This document shows positions 27,789 to 40,239 of a DNA stretch of 64,000 nt, piece by piece; position 1 is the stretch's first letter; the number at the start of each line of letters is the position of its first letter. A program made the position numbers and the translations under genes. Location: NCBI GenBank assembly GCA_964517265.1, contig CAZFBS010000013.1, forward strand, positions 1 to 64,000, written 5' to 3'. This stretch comes from REEP01 sp964517265 (GTDB lineage Bacteria; Pseudomonadota; Alphaproteobacteria; Rhodospirillales; Defluviicoccaceae). Under the pieces are notes generated by a model that saw nothing but the letters and a program-made list of their open reading frames with translations, was not told the origin of the DNA and did no database searches.

Positions 27789-28721
27789 TTAAAGAATGAA
27801 GTCAATGGCGCTCCACAAGGAAGCCGTGTGTACGCCGTCATTGACCTGGATCTGGGACTCGGCGAACAAGTCGAAGTCCGTGTTAAGCTGGATGATGGTG
27901 TTCCCCGCCTGGTTAAAGACGCCGACTTGGCCGGGGGCGGTGAACGGATTGGTGCCGATGAATTGGAACGGCTGGTTTCCGAAAACTGCCCAATTCGCGT
28001 CAATTGCCGAGAGATCGATTTTATCGCCCGTCGTCGCGGTTCCAAAGTCGAATCCTTGGATGATGTCGCGATTGCCGACCCCTACGCCGCTCTCAAACAC
28101 CGAATTGTAGACGAAGCGGTCGTTTCCGGCACCGCCCGTCAACGTGTCGTTTCCGAGACCGCCTACAAGGGTATCGTTGCCCCAGTTGCCATCCAGCCGG
28201 TCGTTGCCGGCTTCGCCATAAAGCCTGTCGTTGCCGAAGCCGCCAACGAGGGTGTCGTTGCCGACCCCGCCATAGAGCCAGTCGTGATCAAGGCCACCAT
28301 CAAGCCAGTCGTTGCCGGCCTGTCCATAAAGCCAGTCGTTGCCGGCTTCGCCATAAAGCCTGTCGTTGCCGAAGCCGCCAACGAGGGTGNNNNNNNNNNN
28401 NNNNNNNNNNNNNNNNNNNNNNNNNNNNNNNNNNNNNNNNNNNNNNNNNNNNNNNNNNNNNNNNNNNNNNNNNNNNNNNNNNNNNNNNNGCCAGTCGTTG
28501 CCGGCTTCGCCATAAAGCCTGTCGTTGCCGAAGCCGCCAACGAGCGTGTCGTTGCCGAAGCCGCCGAAGATTGTATCGTTGCCGGCACCGCCATTGGCAA
28601 AGTCGTTACCTCCAAACATACGAACCGTATCCGGCCCAGCCGTGGTCGTCGTATTGACAAAGAACGACTTGGAAGTCGGGGTTGCTGTGTCATTGAAAAT
28701 TGAACCCAGTACTATTGCCAT
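27789..28721 (-). CDS. secreted RTX (hemolysin-type calcium-binding) protein, interrupted by assembly gap
   Basis: A protein built of nonapeptide repeats of the GGxGNDxLx type (for example GGFGNDTLV, GEAGNDWLY), which bind calcium as a parallel beta roll outside the cell. The C-terminal 115 residues (from DRFVYNSVFESG) match the serralysin-type tail used as a type I secretion signal. There is no N-terminal signal peptide or catalytic domain, so it is a pure repeat protein. The start is ATG 28721, preceded by GGAGGAA. The gap falls in the repeats, so the repeat number is unknown. No HlyB/HlyD genes are in the window. Confidence 0.9.
   Translation of the reverse strand: MAIVLGSIFNDTATPTSKSFFVNTTTTAGPDTVRMFGGNDFANGGAGNDTIFGGFGNDTLVGGFGNDRLYGEAGNDWXXXXXXXXXXXXXXXXXXXXXXXXXXXXXXXXXXTLVGGFGNDRLYGEAGNDWLYGQAGNDWLDGGLDHDWLYGGVGNDTLVGGFGNDRLYGEAGNDRLDGNWGNDTLVGGLGNDTLTGGAGNDRFVYNSVFESGVGVGNRDIIQGFDFGTATTGDKIDLSAIDANWAVFGNQPFQFIGTNPFTAPGQVGVFNQAGNTIIQLNTDFDLFAESQIQVNDGVHTASLWSAIDFIL
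28180..28570. repeat. tandem RTX coding repeats
   Basis: A block beginning TCGTTGCCGGCTTCGCCATA and running on through GCCTGTCGTTGCCGAAGCCGC recurs almost unchanged near 28199, 28336 and 28493. The same block stands on both sides of the N run, which explains the assembly break. The block spacing of 27-base units fits the nine-residue protein repeats. Confidence 0.8.
28390..28489. other. assembly gap (100 N)
   Basis: Exactly 100 undetermined bases inside the RTX repeats, with near-identical sequence on both sides. The true repeat number may be larger or smaller. Confidence 0.99.
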
Positions 28722-29258
28722 GATTGATTCCTCCTCGACTCCGCCATCCAACTTGATTGGCGGAAATCAATGTTTATTTTTTCTGAGTAACTGCTCATCC
28801 CCGGCGCAGAGGACTGGGGATGTAGTGTGGGTCGATGAGATCTAACACAGAGGCTTGGCAAGTCCTTTGGGCTGCGATTCAACCAGTCCGATCTCGCACC
28901 GGGTTGAGCAGATACCTCTCTGATTTGGTATTACGAACTGTCCCGGTACGCCGTTATCGGCTGCAAGCCCCGTCCGGCGGGGAAGCCACACCAGCATTTC
29001 TTCCTCCTTCACGACGAAGAGCAGCGCAGCTAACACTTCTTATAATTTTTCTCTCTTTAGTTTATATACCTTCCCTAATAGGGTAGATATGTTCATTCAA
29101 ATGGGGGGTATGTCAGGAGTGCATAGCCTTTGCTAAAGATGAAGCATCCGTGAGCCGTGGCCGTCGACGTCATGGCTTGATCCTGCACCTGTAATCCTTC
29201 AGCATTTCCGGCTGCCGGACCTGCCGGCGGCCATTTTTCTGGAGGAGATCCACCTCAC
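28722..29258. other. intergenic region with AT-rich core
   Basis: About 540 bases between the divergent RTX and carbonic anhydrase genes. The part from 29030 to 29110 is strongly AT-rich, with TATAAT-like strings on both strands and a short CCCTA/TAGGG inverted repeat. Promoters for both genes probably lie here. No protein frame is convincing. Confidence 0.4.
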
Positions 29259-29921
29259 ATGCCCCTTTGCAAGCTTGCTCGCGGTTTTCAGCGGTTCCGT
29301 TCGGAGGTTTACGAATCTTCGCCGCGCATGTTCGAGCGGCTCGCCGAGAAGCAGGAACCGAAGGTGATGATGGTATCCTGTTCGGACTCCCGGGTCGATC
29401 CGGCCATACTGTGCAATGCGGATCCGGGCGATCTGTTCATGGTGCGCAACGTTGCCAACCTGGTCCCGCCGTGCGCGATGGACAAGTCCTACCACGGCAC
29501 CAGTGCCGCTCTTGAGTTCGCCGTGAACGCGCTCAAAGTTGAACATATCATCATCCTCGGCCACGAGCAGTGCGGCGGGATCAAGGCGCTCTACACCTCT
29601 CCACCGGAAATCGGCAGACCGGAATCGTTCATTGCGAACTGGATGCATATCGCCGACGAAGCGCGACGACGCACCTTGATCTCCGCCCGCGATCTTGATC
29701 TGGAGGAACAACTGCGGATCTGCAGTGAAGAGTCGATCAAAACGTCGCTTGCCAACCTTCTCAGTTTCCCCTGGATCGAGAGCCGGGTGAACGAGGGAAA
29801 GCTGCGCATCCACGGTTGGCGCTTTGCCATCCGCGACGCCATGATGCATGCTTTTGTTCCTCGCCTGGGCCGGTTCGAGCCCCTGACGGTAGAACTGGCG
29901 AGCGAAATGCAGAGGGACTGA
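29259..29921 (+). CDS. beta-class carbonic anhydrase
   Basis: A 220-residue enzyme interconverting carbon dioxide and bicarbonate. The zinc ligands are C41 (SCSDSR), H102 and C105 (GHEQCGG), and the D43/R45 dyad is present. The C-terminal EGKLRIHGW is typical. GGAGGAG stands upstream of the ATG. It has no signal peptide, so it should be cytoplasmic. It stands alone. Confidence 0.95.
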   Translation: MPLCKLARGFQRFRSEVYESSPRMFERLAEKQEPKVMMVSCSDSRVDPAILCNADPGDLFMVRNVANLVPPCAMDKSYHGTSAALEFAVNALKVEHIIILGHEQCGGIKALYTSPPEIGRPESFIANWMHIADEARRRTLISARDLDLEEQLRICSEESIKTSLANLLSFPWIESRVNEGKLRIHGWRFAIRDAMMHAFVPRLGRFEPLTVELASEMQRD

Positions 29922-29955
29922 CCCCCGTTGATCGTCCTGGACCCCGACCGCCCCC

Positions 29956-29984
29956 TTGTCGGCCGTTGGCGTTTGACGTATATT
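29956..29984 (+). promoter_or_regulatory. sigma-70-type promoter of ssrA
   Basis: TTGTCG (29956-29961), a 17-base spacer, then TATATT (29979-29984), placed just upstream of the tmRNA sequence. Spacing and boxes fit a housekeeping promoter. Confidence 0.65.
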
Positions 29985-29990
29985 AGCGCT

Positions 29991-30285
29991 GTCGGGTAAC
30001 CGACTATGGCGATAAACGCTGCACGGAATAGGCGTAACGGACCCGGGGGCAGTACCCGGCGCCTCCACCAATCCAAACGGCGGAGGAGACACAGTCTCCC
30101 GTTCATGCGGGGGCGAAACAGGATCGACGTGCGTAGTAAAGGTGGAGTTTTCGCCCGGCATGGTACCGCCGTTATCGGACCGAAAACATACATGCCAACG
30201 ATAATGAGGCATATGCTCTCGCCGCTTAAGGCTTGAGCGGGGTTCGGGAGGCACCTGGCACCAGAAGCCTCCCACCCGACCCGAG
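29991..30285 (+). ncRNA. ssrA: circularly permuted two-piece tmRNA
   Basis: The alphaproteobacterial permuted form: the acceptor piece comes first and ends in GCCTCCACCA (30061-30070). A spacer follows, then the 5' end of the coding piece, GGGGGCGAAACAGGATCGAC (from 30109). GGGGGC pairs with GCCTCC to rebuild the acceptor stem. A T-arm CCGGG-GGCAGTA-CCCGG is at 30043-30059. The tag frame runs from GCC 30194 to TAA 30227-30229 and reads ANDNEAYALAA after the loaded alanine. A hairpin with a GGGAGGC/GCCTCCC stem closes the gene. Outer ends are approximate. The RNA rescues stalled ribosomes and tags the product for proteolysis. Confidence 0.95.
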
Positions 30286-30323
30286 ACACACTCCCCCGGG
30301 GACATCAACAAGGTCAGGTGGAG

Positions 30324-30800
30324 ATGAGCACGAGCGCACTGCCCTACCAACAGTGGATCGATCAGGCCCTGCGCGAGGTGATCCGGCAGGCACTCCGCCA
30401 TGCCGAGCATTTTGGTCTTCCGGGCCAGCACCACTACTATATCACGTTCCGGACCGGCGCCGAGGGCGTGCAGATGTCACCGCGCCTGCGCGCGCAGCAC
30501 TCCGACGAGATGACCATCGTATTACAGCATCAGTTCTGGGATCTGGCCATCGACGATGAGGCGTTCTCCGTCACTCTGAAGTTCGGTGGCAAGCGTGACC
30601 ACTTGCGGGTACCGTTTCAGACGATTACGGGGTTTGCCGATCCTGCCGTCAACTTCGCTCTTCAATTCAAGCCGGCAGCGAGTCCTGGTGACCAAGCCGA
30701 ACCGGATGATGAAGTGCGTGACACGAGCGCGCCGGAACCGACACAGGATCGTCAGGAGAGCGGCTCAGTCATCCCTCTCGACACCTTCCGCAAAAAGTAA
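30324..30800 (+). CDS. sspB: ClpXP adaptor SspB (alphaproteobacterial type)
   Basis: A 158-residue adaptor that binds the tmRNA tag and delivers tagged proteins to ClpXP. The folded part (about 1-115) is followed by an acidic, Pro-rich linker and the C-terminal ClpX-docking peptide SVIPLDTFRKK. ATG 30324 follows AGGTGGAG; the GTG two codons earlier is less likely. It lies about 40 bases after tmRNA, so the tag and its reader are neighbours. Confidence 0.9.
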   Translation: MSTSALPYQQWIDQALREVIRQALRHAEHFGLPGQHHYYITFRTGAEGVQMSPRLRAQHSDEMTIVLQHQFWDLAIDDEAFSVTLKFGGKRDHLRVPFQTITGFADPAVNFALQFKPAASPGDQAEPDDEVRDTSAPEPTQDRQESGSVIPLDTFRKK

Positions 30801-30958
30801 AGGCGCATATTCCTTTTTTGCCGTTGCTCCCCAGGCGGCGCTTGGCTAGCGCAACCCAATCCAAGCGCAGCCGAGCCATGTGCTATGGACTTTGCCGGGC
30901 CGGGGAATTGCGCTATGTCAACGGTCGGAACCATCAACAATCGTCAGGAGAGAACGAC

Positions 30959-31447
30959 ATGAAACCGCATCGGATGATCACGGCCGCGATCGTGCTTGGG
31001 TTGTGCGGTTTTCTCGATCTCGGCGGCGCGTCAGCGGCGGAGCAGGATATCGGGACCGTCGATGAGGGGGTGTTCAAGTCGGCGGACCTCAACGCGGACG
31101 GAAAGATCTCTCGGCGGGAATTACTTCATTTCACCGATCTCGTCTTTCTTTCTGCGGATACGGACGGCGACGACGTTTTGACCATCGAGGAATTTCTGAA
31201 ATGGGATCCGGGCTATCTTTTTATCGCCGAGCAAAGGGACAAGACTGTCCAGCTGAACACCGCAAAGCGAGAGATTTATGAGGCGATGGATATCAACAGT
31301 GACGGAAGCCTGGAGCACGATGAATTTTCCGCCGCCTCGCTCTATGATTTCTATGGCGCCGACAAGAATTCGGACCGCGCTCTCGACCAAGATGAGTTTA
31401 TCGGCGAATACCGTTTGGTAAAGACGGTGCGCTCGGCGATCGAGTGA
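30959..31447 (+). CDS. exported EF-hand calcium-binding protein
   Basis: A 162-residue protein with a signal peptide (probable cleavage after ASA, residue 26) and four canonical 12-residue EF-hand loops: 43-54, 67-78, 111-122 and 135-146. All four carry Asp at position 1 and Glu at position 12; the fourth lacks the usual glycine at position 6 (DKNSDRALDQDE). AGGAGAG precedes the ATG. It probably binds calcium in the periplasm. The partner is unknown. Confidence 0.9.
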   Translation: MKPHRMITAAIVLGLCGFLDLGGASAAEQDIGTVDEGVFKSADLNADGKISRRELLHFTDLVFLSADTDGDDVLTIEEFLKWDPGYLFIAEQRDKTVQLNTAKREIYEAMDINSDGSLEHDEFSAASLYDFYGADKNSDRALDQDEFIGEYRLVKTVRSAIE

Positions 31448-31507
31448 CGCTCGCCAATTGGCCACGGTGTTTACCGAGATATACAAGACGCTTGCGAGGG
31501 ACGAGCC

Positions 31508-33136
<1,629 letters not shown>

Positions 33137-33155
33137 CGCCGACTCAACACCGGGC

Positions 33156-33818
33156 ATGGACGGGGGCGGGTTGCAGATCCTGTTCGACGGACCCGTCGAC
33201 GCGCCGCTGACCATCGCCGTCGCCCATGGGGCGGGTGCGCCTATGGACAGCCCGTTCATGGCCTTCTTCGCCGAGGGTTTGGCAAGTCACGGCTATCGCG
33301 TGGCGCGCTTCGAATTCCCGTACATGGCGGAGCGCCGTGCCGGAGGGAACAGACGGCCGCCCGATCGGCTCCCGGTGCTGATCGAGACGTGGCGCGCGGC
33401 GATCGCGGAGCTTTGCGCTGACCATGCCGCGCGCCTCGTCATCGGCGGTAAGTCCCTCGGCGGGCGTATTGCCAGCATGCTGGCCGACGACGCCGGCGTC
33501 TGCGGCCTCGTCTGCCTTGGCTATCCCTTTCATCCGCCGGGAAAACCGGTGCACGAGCCTCACGAAGACGGCAGGATTGCGCATCTGAAGACGCTCCGCA
33601 CGCCGACGCTGATCGTCCAGGGCACGCGCGATCCGTTCGGTGCGCCCGCCGAGGTCGCCGCTTACGGCCTCTCCCCAACGATACAGATCCACTGGCTTGA
33701 GGACGGGGATCACGGTTTTGCCCCGCGCAGGGTTTCGGGCCGGACGCTGCAGCAAAATCTTGATGAGGGGCTCAAGGCGACGGTCGCCTTTCTTCCGGCC
33801 CAAAGCCATGCCGGTTGA
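33156..33818 (+). CDS. alpha/beta hydrolase of the KANL3/Tex30-like group
   Basis: A 220-residue alpha/beta-fold protein. It shows AHGAGAPMDSPFM near the N-terminus, the nucleophile elbow GGKSLGGR with Ser, TLIVQGTRDPFG with the acid, and DGDHGF with the His. It starts 19 bases after the fumarase stop, and the second fumarase follows on the same strand. The reaction is unknown. A thioesterase or esterase activity is possible, but nothing in the sequence fixes it. Confidence 0.85.
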   Translation: MDGGGLQILFDGPVDAPLTIAVAHGAGAPMDSPFMAFFAEGLASHGYRVARFEFPYMAERRAGGNRRPPDRLPVLIETWRAAIAELCADHAARLVIGGKSLGGRIASMLADDAGVCGLVCLGYPFHPPGKPVHEPHEDGRIAHLKTLRTPTLIVQGTRDPFGAPAEVAAYGLSPTIQIHWLEDGDHGFAPRRVSGRTLQQNLDEGLKATVAFLPAQSHAG

Positions 33819-33919
33819 TCATGAATCATTCAGCCATTTAATCGGTCAGGTGTTTTTGTCATGCTGAAGACGGGAGGGGTCGGGGGAGGAGGTGCCTTTC
33901 CGAGTCGGGAGTCCAATCC

Positions 33920-35329
<1,410 letters not shown>

Positions 35330-35392
35330 GGCATCGCCGGCCACTTTACCGCCGCTGCTCGCCAGTCCCGTAGATGTCGGGTCAGTACTTCA

Positions 35393-38300
35393 ATGAATAG
35401 CGTCGGGGATCGGGTGCTCGTGAAAAAAGTTATTGCCGCCATCGCTGGTATTTTCCTTCTGCTCCTTCTCGCGATTCTTGTCGTCCCGCACTTCATCGAC
35501 TGGAATCGTTACAAGGACCAGATCGCCGCCGAGGCGGCGCGGACGTCCGGGCGCGAGGTCACCATTGGCGGGGACATTCAGTTCAGCGTCCTGCCCAGCC
35601 CCGCCCTCGTCGTCGAAGACCTCAGTATTGCCAACATTCCAGGCGGAGTGGCACCACAGATGGCGCAGCTTGGGAAAGCGGAGGTTCATGTCGCCCTCCT
35701 GCCGTTGCTGTCAGGCCGTGTCGATGTGAAGCGGATCACGCTGGTAGAGCCGGTGATTGCTCTGGAGGTTGTTCCGGACCATCGGAACAACTGGACCTTT
35801 ACATCTGATGCAGCCGGGCCGGAGCCTAAAGCGACTGCGCCCACCGAGCCGCAGCCGGAGACTGACCTTCCCGACGTTCGCCTGGACGCGGTCGAGATCG
35901 AAAACGGCACAATCACCTATCACGATGTCACGACCGGAACGAAACAGCGGGTGGAAATGCTGAACGCCACCATCAAGGCCGACTCGCTGCAGGGGCCGCT
36001 GACCAGTGAAGGCAGCTTCCGGCTGCAAGGTATTCCGCTCGAGTATTCGATAAAACTCGGCGACTTCGCGACGGCAACGCCGATTCCTGTCACCTTAACG
36101 CTGGCAGGTCCCAAAGGAGATGCCCGGGCAGTGGTTCGCGGCACTGCCGAGAACGTCAATACCGATGCCAAGTTCCGGGGACGCATCGAGGCGGAGGCGG
36201 ATGACCTTGCCGACGTCCTTCGGATGCTGACGCAGGGACCACTTCCAGGCTTCCTCTCGCAGCGCGCAGCGGTAGCGTTCGATCTGGATGCATCGGCGCA
36301 GCATGCAAGCATCGATGCGCTGGCGCTCCGGCTGGGTGACACTACGGCAGAAGGTGCCGTGGCCCTCGATTTCACAGAGGAGCTGTCACTCGCGGCGCAA
36401 CTTGCTGCGGGCACGATTGACCTCGATTCGTGGCTGGCGATGCCTGATGTCACTCCGGCTCCAGCTCCGCCCCCCGCCGCAACCACCTCGCGCGCAGATG
36501 GAGAGGATGCAGAGCCTGTGCGGGAGGGGGAAGAGGCGATTGAAGGCGGCCAACCCATGTTCCGGCTGCCGCCACAGGTCACCGCGGCACTTACCCTCGG
36601 GGTGGAGGCGATCACCTTCAACAACGATGTGATCCGACAAGTCCGCGCCGACGGCGAGTTGGCCAACGGCCGGCTGATATTGAGCCGGCTCTCCGCCCTG
36701 CTGCCCGGCAGTGCCGAAGCGGCGGGGGTCGGTGTGCTGACAGCGGCGGATGGTCAGCCCCAATTCGAGGGTCAACTGGAGGCGCGAGCTGCCGATCTGA
36801 GAAGCGTACTGCGCTGGCTCGATGTCGACGTTGCCATGGTGCCTGCCGAACGCCTGCGCACGCTTCAACTGAACAGTGAGATCGCGGTCACGCCGAAATG
36901 GATGGAGGCGCGAGACCTCGATGTTCGGATTGATGGCTCCACCATCACAGGAACGGCAGGCGTCCGCTTTGCACCCCACCCCGCCTTCGCGGTCGATCTC
37001 GCCGTCGATCGTCTCAATCTCGATGGCTACTTCCCTCAGGACCTTCCGGCACCCGCCGACCCTGCGCCGGCTGAGCCTGTAACACCGGCTCAGGGCGCGC
37101 CTGCGCCCGGGGCTGATCCGCTACAAACGCTCGACGCCGAATTTGCCATCGGTGTAACCAATTTGACTTACAGGGGAGTGGCGGCCCGCGATGCCGTTCT
37201 TACCGGCAGGATCGCCGATGGGGTCTTGACGTTGATCAACGCCGGCCTCGGCGATTTTGCCGGCGCCACGGCCAGCGCATCAGGAGTTGTGCGCGGACTT
37301 CCGGAGCAGCCAGTGATGGATAATCTCGCTGTCCGCTTCGATGCCCCTGATCCTGACCGCCTGCTGCGCAGTTTCGAGATGAATGTGCCGGCCCAAGCGC
37401 AGACGCTTGGTGCAATCAGCGGAGAAGGGACCTTGAGCGGAACCTTGCTCGCGCCGGCGGTGGATCTGGGCGTTCAGGCGGCAGGCGCCGAGATCAGGCT
37501 CGCGGGCACCCTCAATCCCGAGCCGGGTGTACTTTATAGCGGCCGGGTGGGTTTCGCCACCGTCGAGTCGTCACGATTGTTGTCCGCTCTCGCCGCCCCC
37601 TATCGTCCGCAAGGACCGCTTGGCTCAACCGACATCGGCGCCACGCTTGCGGCACGCGCTGAAGCCCTCGCGATTAGTGAGCTATCTGGCCAACTGGCGG
37701 GGACCCCGATCGGCGGCTCCATGACGGTGGCCCTGACCGGGTCGCGACCTCAGATCACCGCCGACCTCACTACTGGACGTCTGGTCCTGGATGCCTGGTT
37801 GCCGGCCGATCCATCCACGATGGCGCCCATGCGGATGGTGCCCGCGGCATTGAGGCCAATGCCGCGAACGGCCGGGCGGCGGGCGGAAGTGATAATGATT
37901 GCGGCGGAAGGTGTTCATGGCCGGTGGTCGCGCGAGCCTATCGACTTCAGCGCCCTTAGGGATATCGACGCCAGCCTCAAGCTGCGCTCAGAGGCGATTG
38001 TTTATCAGGGAAACGCGCTCGACAACGTAGACTTGGCCGCGGCGCTGGCAGGAGGCGTACTCACCATCGAGCCGATGCGCGGCACGTTGTACGGTGGGCC
38101 GCTTACAGCCAACGCTCGAGTGGACGCCACCGGCGTGCCGGCGGTGACGCTTTCGCTGAATGTGGACGGCGCCGATCTCGGCCGCGCGCCCGCCGCATCT
38201 CAAGGCGTCGCCGGAGGTCGTCTTGACGCCAATGTCCAGCTGGCGACGCAGGGAGCCAGCATCGCCGACTTCGTCTCGGTGGTGAACGGAGGGGGAGCGC

Positions 38301-38914
38301 TCACGGTGCGGGGCCTCGATCCGGCCTTCGATACGTCCAGTCTGCCGGTGCTCGGTCCGATGCTCGGCCCGACCCTCAGCTTGGCCGGCGCCCTCGATTC
38401 AACCCTCGGCCCCTTGCTGGGCATGGCTGAGGGGCCAAGCGGCCCCGGTCTTGCCGATATCTCCGCGCCCTTCACGATCAATCAAGGGATTGCCCGGTTC
38501 GATCGGATCCGCCTCGACAGCCCGATCTACGACGCAACGGCGCGCGGTACGGCGAACCTTGCGGCATGGCGCATCGATATAGCCGGCGAAATGACCTTGG
38601 CGCAGAGCGCGATTGGCACCTTGCTCAGCCAAGTGCAAGATGTGCCGTCTCGGTGTCCCTTCTCCGCGACAGGCCCCCTCGACCGTCCCAATATCCAGAT
38701 CGGGGGCGAATGCCTGCCGAGGGGAATTAGCATTCCAGGGACCGGCGAGGGTGGCGTTGGCCGCGTTCTTGAGCAGCTGATTCCCAAAGAAATGCTGCCC
38801 GGGCGTGAACAGACGGCGCCGCCGCCGGACGACACACCCGCGCCCGCCCCAGAGCAGGCGCCGCAGCCGGAGAGGGTGATCCGTGACCTGTTGGAAGGGC
38901 TGATCCGACGCTGA
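35393..38914 (+). CDS. AsmA family protein
   Basis: A 1173-residue protein with one N-terminal membrane helix (about 13-31) and a very large periplasmic part rich in beta structure. The AsmA-type start FIDWNRYKDQIAAEAARTSGREVTIGGD is clear. Members of this superfamily are thought to form bridge-like proteins for lipid transport or outer-membrane homeostasis. Two Pro/Ala-rich linkers lie near 360-390 and 555-580. ATG 35393 lacks a good ribosome site; GTG 35420 (VKKVIAAIAG) after GGGATCGGG is an alternative start. Confidence 0.9.
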   Translation: MNSVGDRVLVKKVIAAIAGIFLLLLLAILVVPHFIDWNRYKDQIAAEAARTSGREVTIGGDIQFSVLPSPALVVEDLSIANIPGGVAPQMAQLGKAEVHVALLPLLSGRVDVKRITLVEPVIALEVVPDHRNNWTFTSDAAGPEPKATAPTEPQPETDLPDVRLDAVEIENGTITYHDVTTGTKQRVEMLNATIKADSLQGPLTSEGSFRLQGIPLEYSIKLGDFATATPIPVTLTLAGPKGDARAVVRGTAENVNTDAKFRGRIEAEADDLADVLRMLTQGPLPGFLSQRAAVAFDLDASAQHASIDALALRLGDTTAEGAVALDFTEELSLAAQLAAGTIDLDSWLAMPDVTPAPAPPPAATTSRADGEDAEPVREGEEAIEGGQPMFRLPPQVTAALTLGVEAITFNNDVIRQVRADGELANGRLILSRLSALLPGSAEAAGVGVLTAADGQPQFEGQLEARAADLRSVLRWLDVDVAMVPAERLRTLQLNSEIAVTPKWMEARDLDVRIDGSTITGTAGVRFAPHPAFAVDLAVDRLNLDGYFPQDLPAPADPAPAEPVTPAQGAPAPGADPLQTLDAEFAIGVTNLTYRGVAARDAVLTGRIADGVLTLINAGLGDFAGATASASGVVRGLPEQPVMDNLAVRFDAPDPDRLLRSFEMNVPAQAQTLGAISGEGTLSGTLLAPAVDLGVQAAGAEIRLAGTLNPEPGVLYSGRVGFATVESSRLLSALAAPYRPQGPLGSTDIGATLAARAEALAISELSGQLAGTPIGGSMTVALTGSRPQITADLTTGRLVLDAWLPADPSTMAPMRMVPAALRPMPRTAGRRAEVIMIAAEGVHGRWSREPIDFSALRDIDASLKLRSEAIVYQGNALDNVDLAAALAGGVLTIEPMRGTLYGGPLTANARVDATGVPAVTLSLNVDGADLGRAPAASQGVAGGRLDANVQLATQGASIADFVSVVNGGGALTVRGLDPAFDTSSLPVLGPMLGPTLSLAGALDSTLGPLLGMAEGPSGPGLADISAPFTINQGIARFDRIRLDSPIYDATARGTANLAAWRIDIAGEMTLAQSAIGTLLSQVQDVPSRCPFSATGPLDRPNIQIGGECLPRGISIPGTGEGGVGRVLEQLIPKEMLPGREQTAPPPDDTPAPAPEQAPQPERVIRDLLEGLIRR

Positions 38915-39135
38915 TCCATCCCCAGGGTGCACGTTTCGCGGCGCTTCACTGTGGCACGAAAACACCACCTTTCGTTGAATGATGCGCTGCAGCAATACGC
39001 CCCTTGCGGCGCTCTACCGGCGGACTTACCTTAGACCCGACACCAATGGACCCCCGTAGATCGGGTCCCAACTGGCCATAATGGGGAGGATCCGGAGCCA
39101 GGTTGGCATGAACCCACAGTGACAAGGGTACAACC
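38915..39135. other. intergenic region
   Basis: 221 bases after the AsmA gene with no convincing frame and no T-run terminator. Confidence 0.4.
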
Positions 39136-39378
39136 ATGAGCGGATTCGACTATAAACCCTTACCAACTTATCCCGCAGCGCGGCATCCAGATTCGATGAC
39201 AACGAAACCGGTGCCGATTCTGTGGGAGGAGATCCACGTGAGCGACTATCACATCAGAGCATTTCGCAGGTCCTATCTAGCCGAGTGGCTGAAGCAGACC
39301 CTCAGGTCGTGGAGAAGCGTGTTCCGTCGGCCGGGTCACATCATTCCGCCCCGGAGCGGGCGGCTGCAGATGAGATAG
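39136..39378 (+). CDS. small protein of unknown function
   Basis: An 80-codon frame with AAGGG before the ATG. A second plausible start, GTG 39238, follows a stronger GGAGGAG and would give a 46-residue basic peptide (VSDYHIRAFRRSYLAEWL and onward). The helical segment AEWLKQTLRSWRSVFRRP recalls the small DUF1127-type proteins in composition, but this is not a firm match. No conserved neighbour helps. Confidence 0.4.
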   Translation: MSGFDYKPLPTYPAARHPDSMTTKPVPILWEEIHVSDYHIRAFRRSYLAEWLKQTLRSWRSVFRRPGHIIPPRSGRLQMR

Positions 39379-39822
39379 GGCAGGCAGCCACAGCGTGCGC
39401 ATGCAAACCAGGCGCTTGGATTACAAGCGTCTGGGATAGCGCATCAGGCGACATGCTGAATGAAGAACGGCTTGACAAGCACCGGCAGCATGAAACCCAC
39501 GAGCGGGAAGACGATACGTGAATACGGAGCTACCCGTAGCAGCGCCGCATGAGAGTGTGCCGGCAGAAGAGCCTGCGGCAACCCACCGAATTCCTACATC
39601 CGATTCGCCGAATGCACGCGCAACGCCTCCGCTTAAAGGCTGGGTCCGGCGAGGATGACGTTCGGGTAGGGCGGGGCAAGCACCACCTGCTGTTCAGCCT
39701 GGCCAACGCTTTCAATTTTTTAGCGGATTGACGCGAAAGGCGTGGGCCGCCATGACCAAATCGCATTGTTCTCCCTAACTCTTGACGAACGGCTCTGGCA
39801 ACGTCACATATGACGTCAAATA
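39379..39822. other. intergenic region
   Basis: 444 bases with no frame that looks coding on either strand. The last 50 bases before the PIN toxin should hold its promoter. TGACGTCA-type inverted bases occur near 39806-39817. Confidence 0.35.
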
Positions 39823-40239
39823 ATGAAGGTCGTTCTCGACACCGATGTCGTTCTTGCTGCTGTGCTCAGCGAACGCGGTGCCTCGCGTCAGTTGCTGCTG
39901 CGGGTGGCCGATGGCCTGTTGCCGGCGGTGGTATCGGTACCGCTGATGTTGGAGTATGAGGCGGTTCTGAAGCGCCCGAAGCATCTCCAGGCCAGCGGCA
40001 TCACCGTCGGCGACATGGAGATTATCCTTGATCAGCTCGCGGCATCGATGCAGCCGGTGGATCTGTATTTTTTGTGGCGGCCGCTGCTGCGCGATTCCGA
40101 GGACGACATGGTATTGGAGACAGCAGTGAACGGCGGGGCCGACACAATCGTCACGTTCAATACCGGCGATTTCGGCGATGTGCCAGAGCGGCACGGTATC
40201 AAGGTCAACCGTCCCAGTGATCTGTTGAGGAGGTTATAA
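39823..40239 (+). CDS. PIN-domain toxin
   Basis: A 138-residue PIN nuclease of the putative-toxin group that begins MKVVLDTDVVLAAVLS. The acidic metal-binding residues are visible: D6/D8, E44, D94/D95 and D116 (FNTGDF). Such toxins usually cleave RNA. Its stop overlaps the ATG of the next gene by one base (TAATG), so toxin and partner are co-translated. The toxin comes first, the reverse of the more common antitoxin-first order. Confidence 0.88.
   Translation: MKVVLDTDVVLAAVLSERGASRQLLLRVADGLLPAVVSVPLMLEYEAVLKRPKHLQASGITVGDMEIILDQLAASMQPVDLYFLWRPLLRDSEDDMVLETAVNGGADTIVTFNTGDFGDVPERHGIKVNRPSDLLRRL

Noticed and set aside
28180..28570. regular repeats as a CRISPR array
   Set aside because: The repeats have no unique spacers and translate as RTX nonapeptides.
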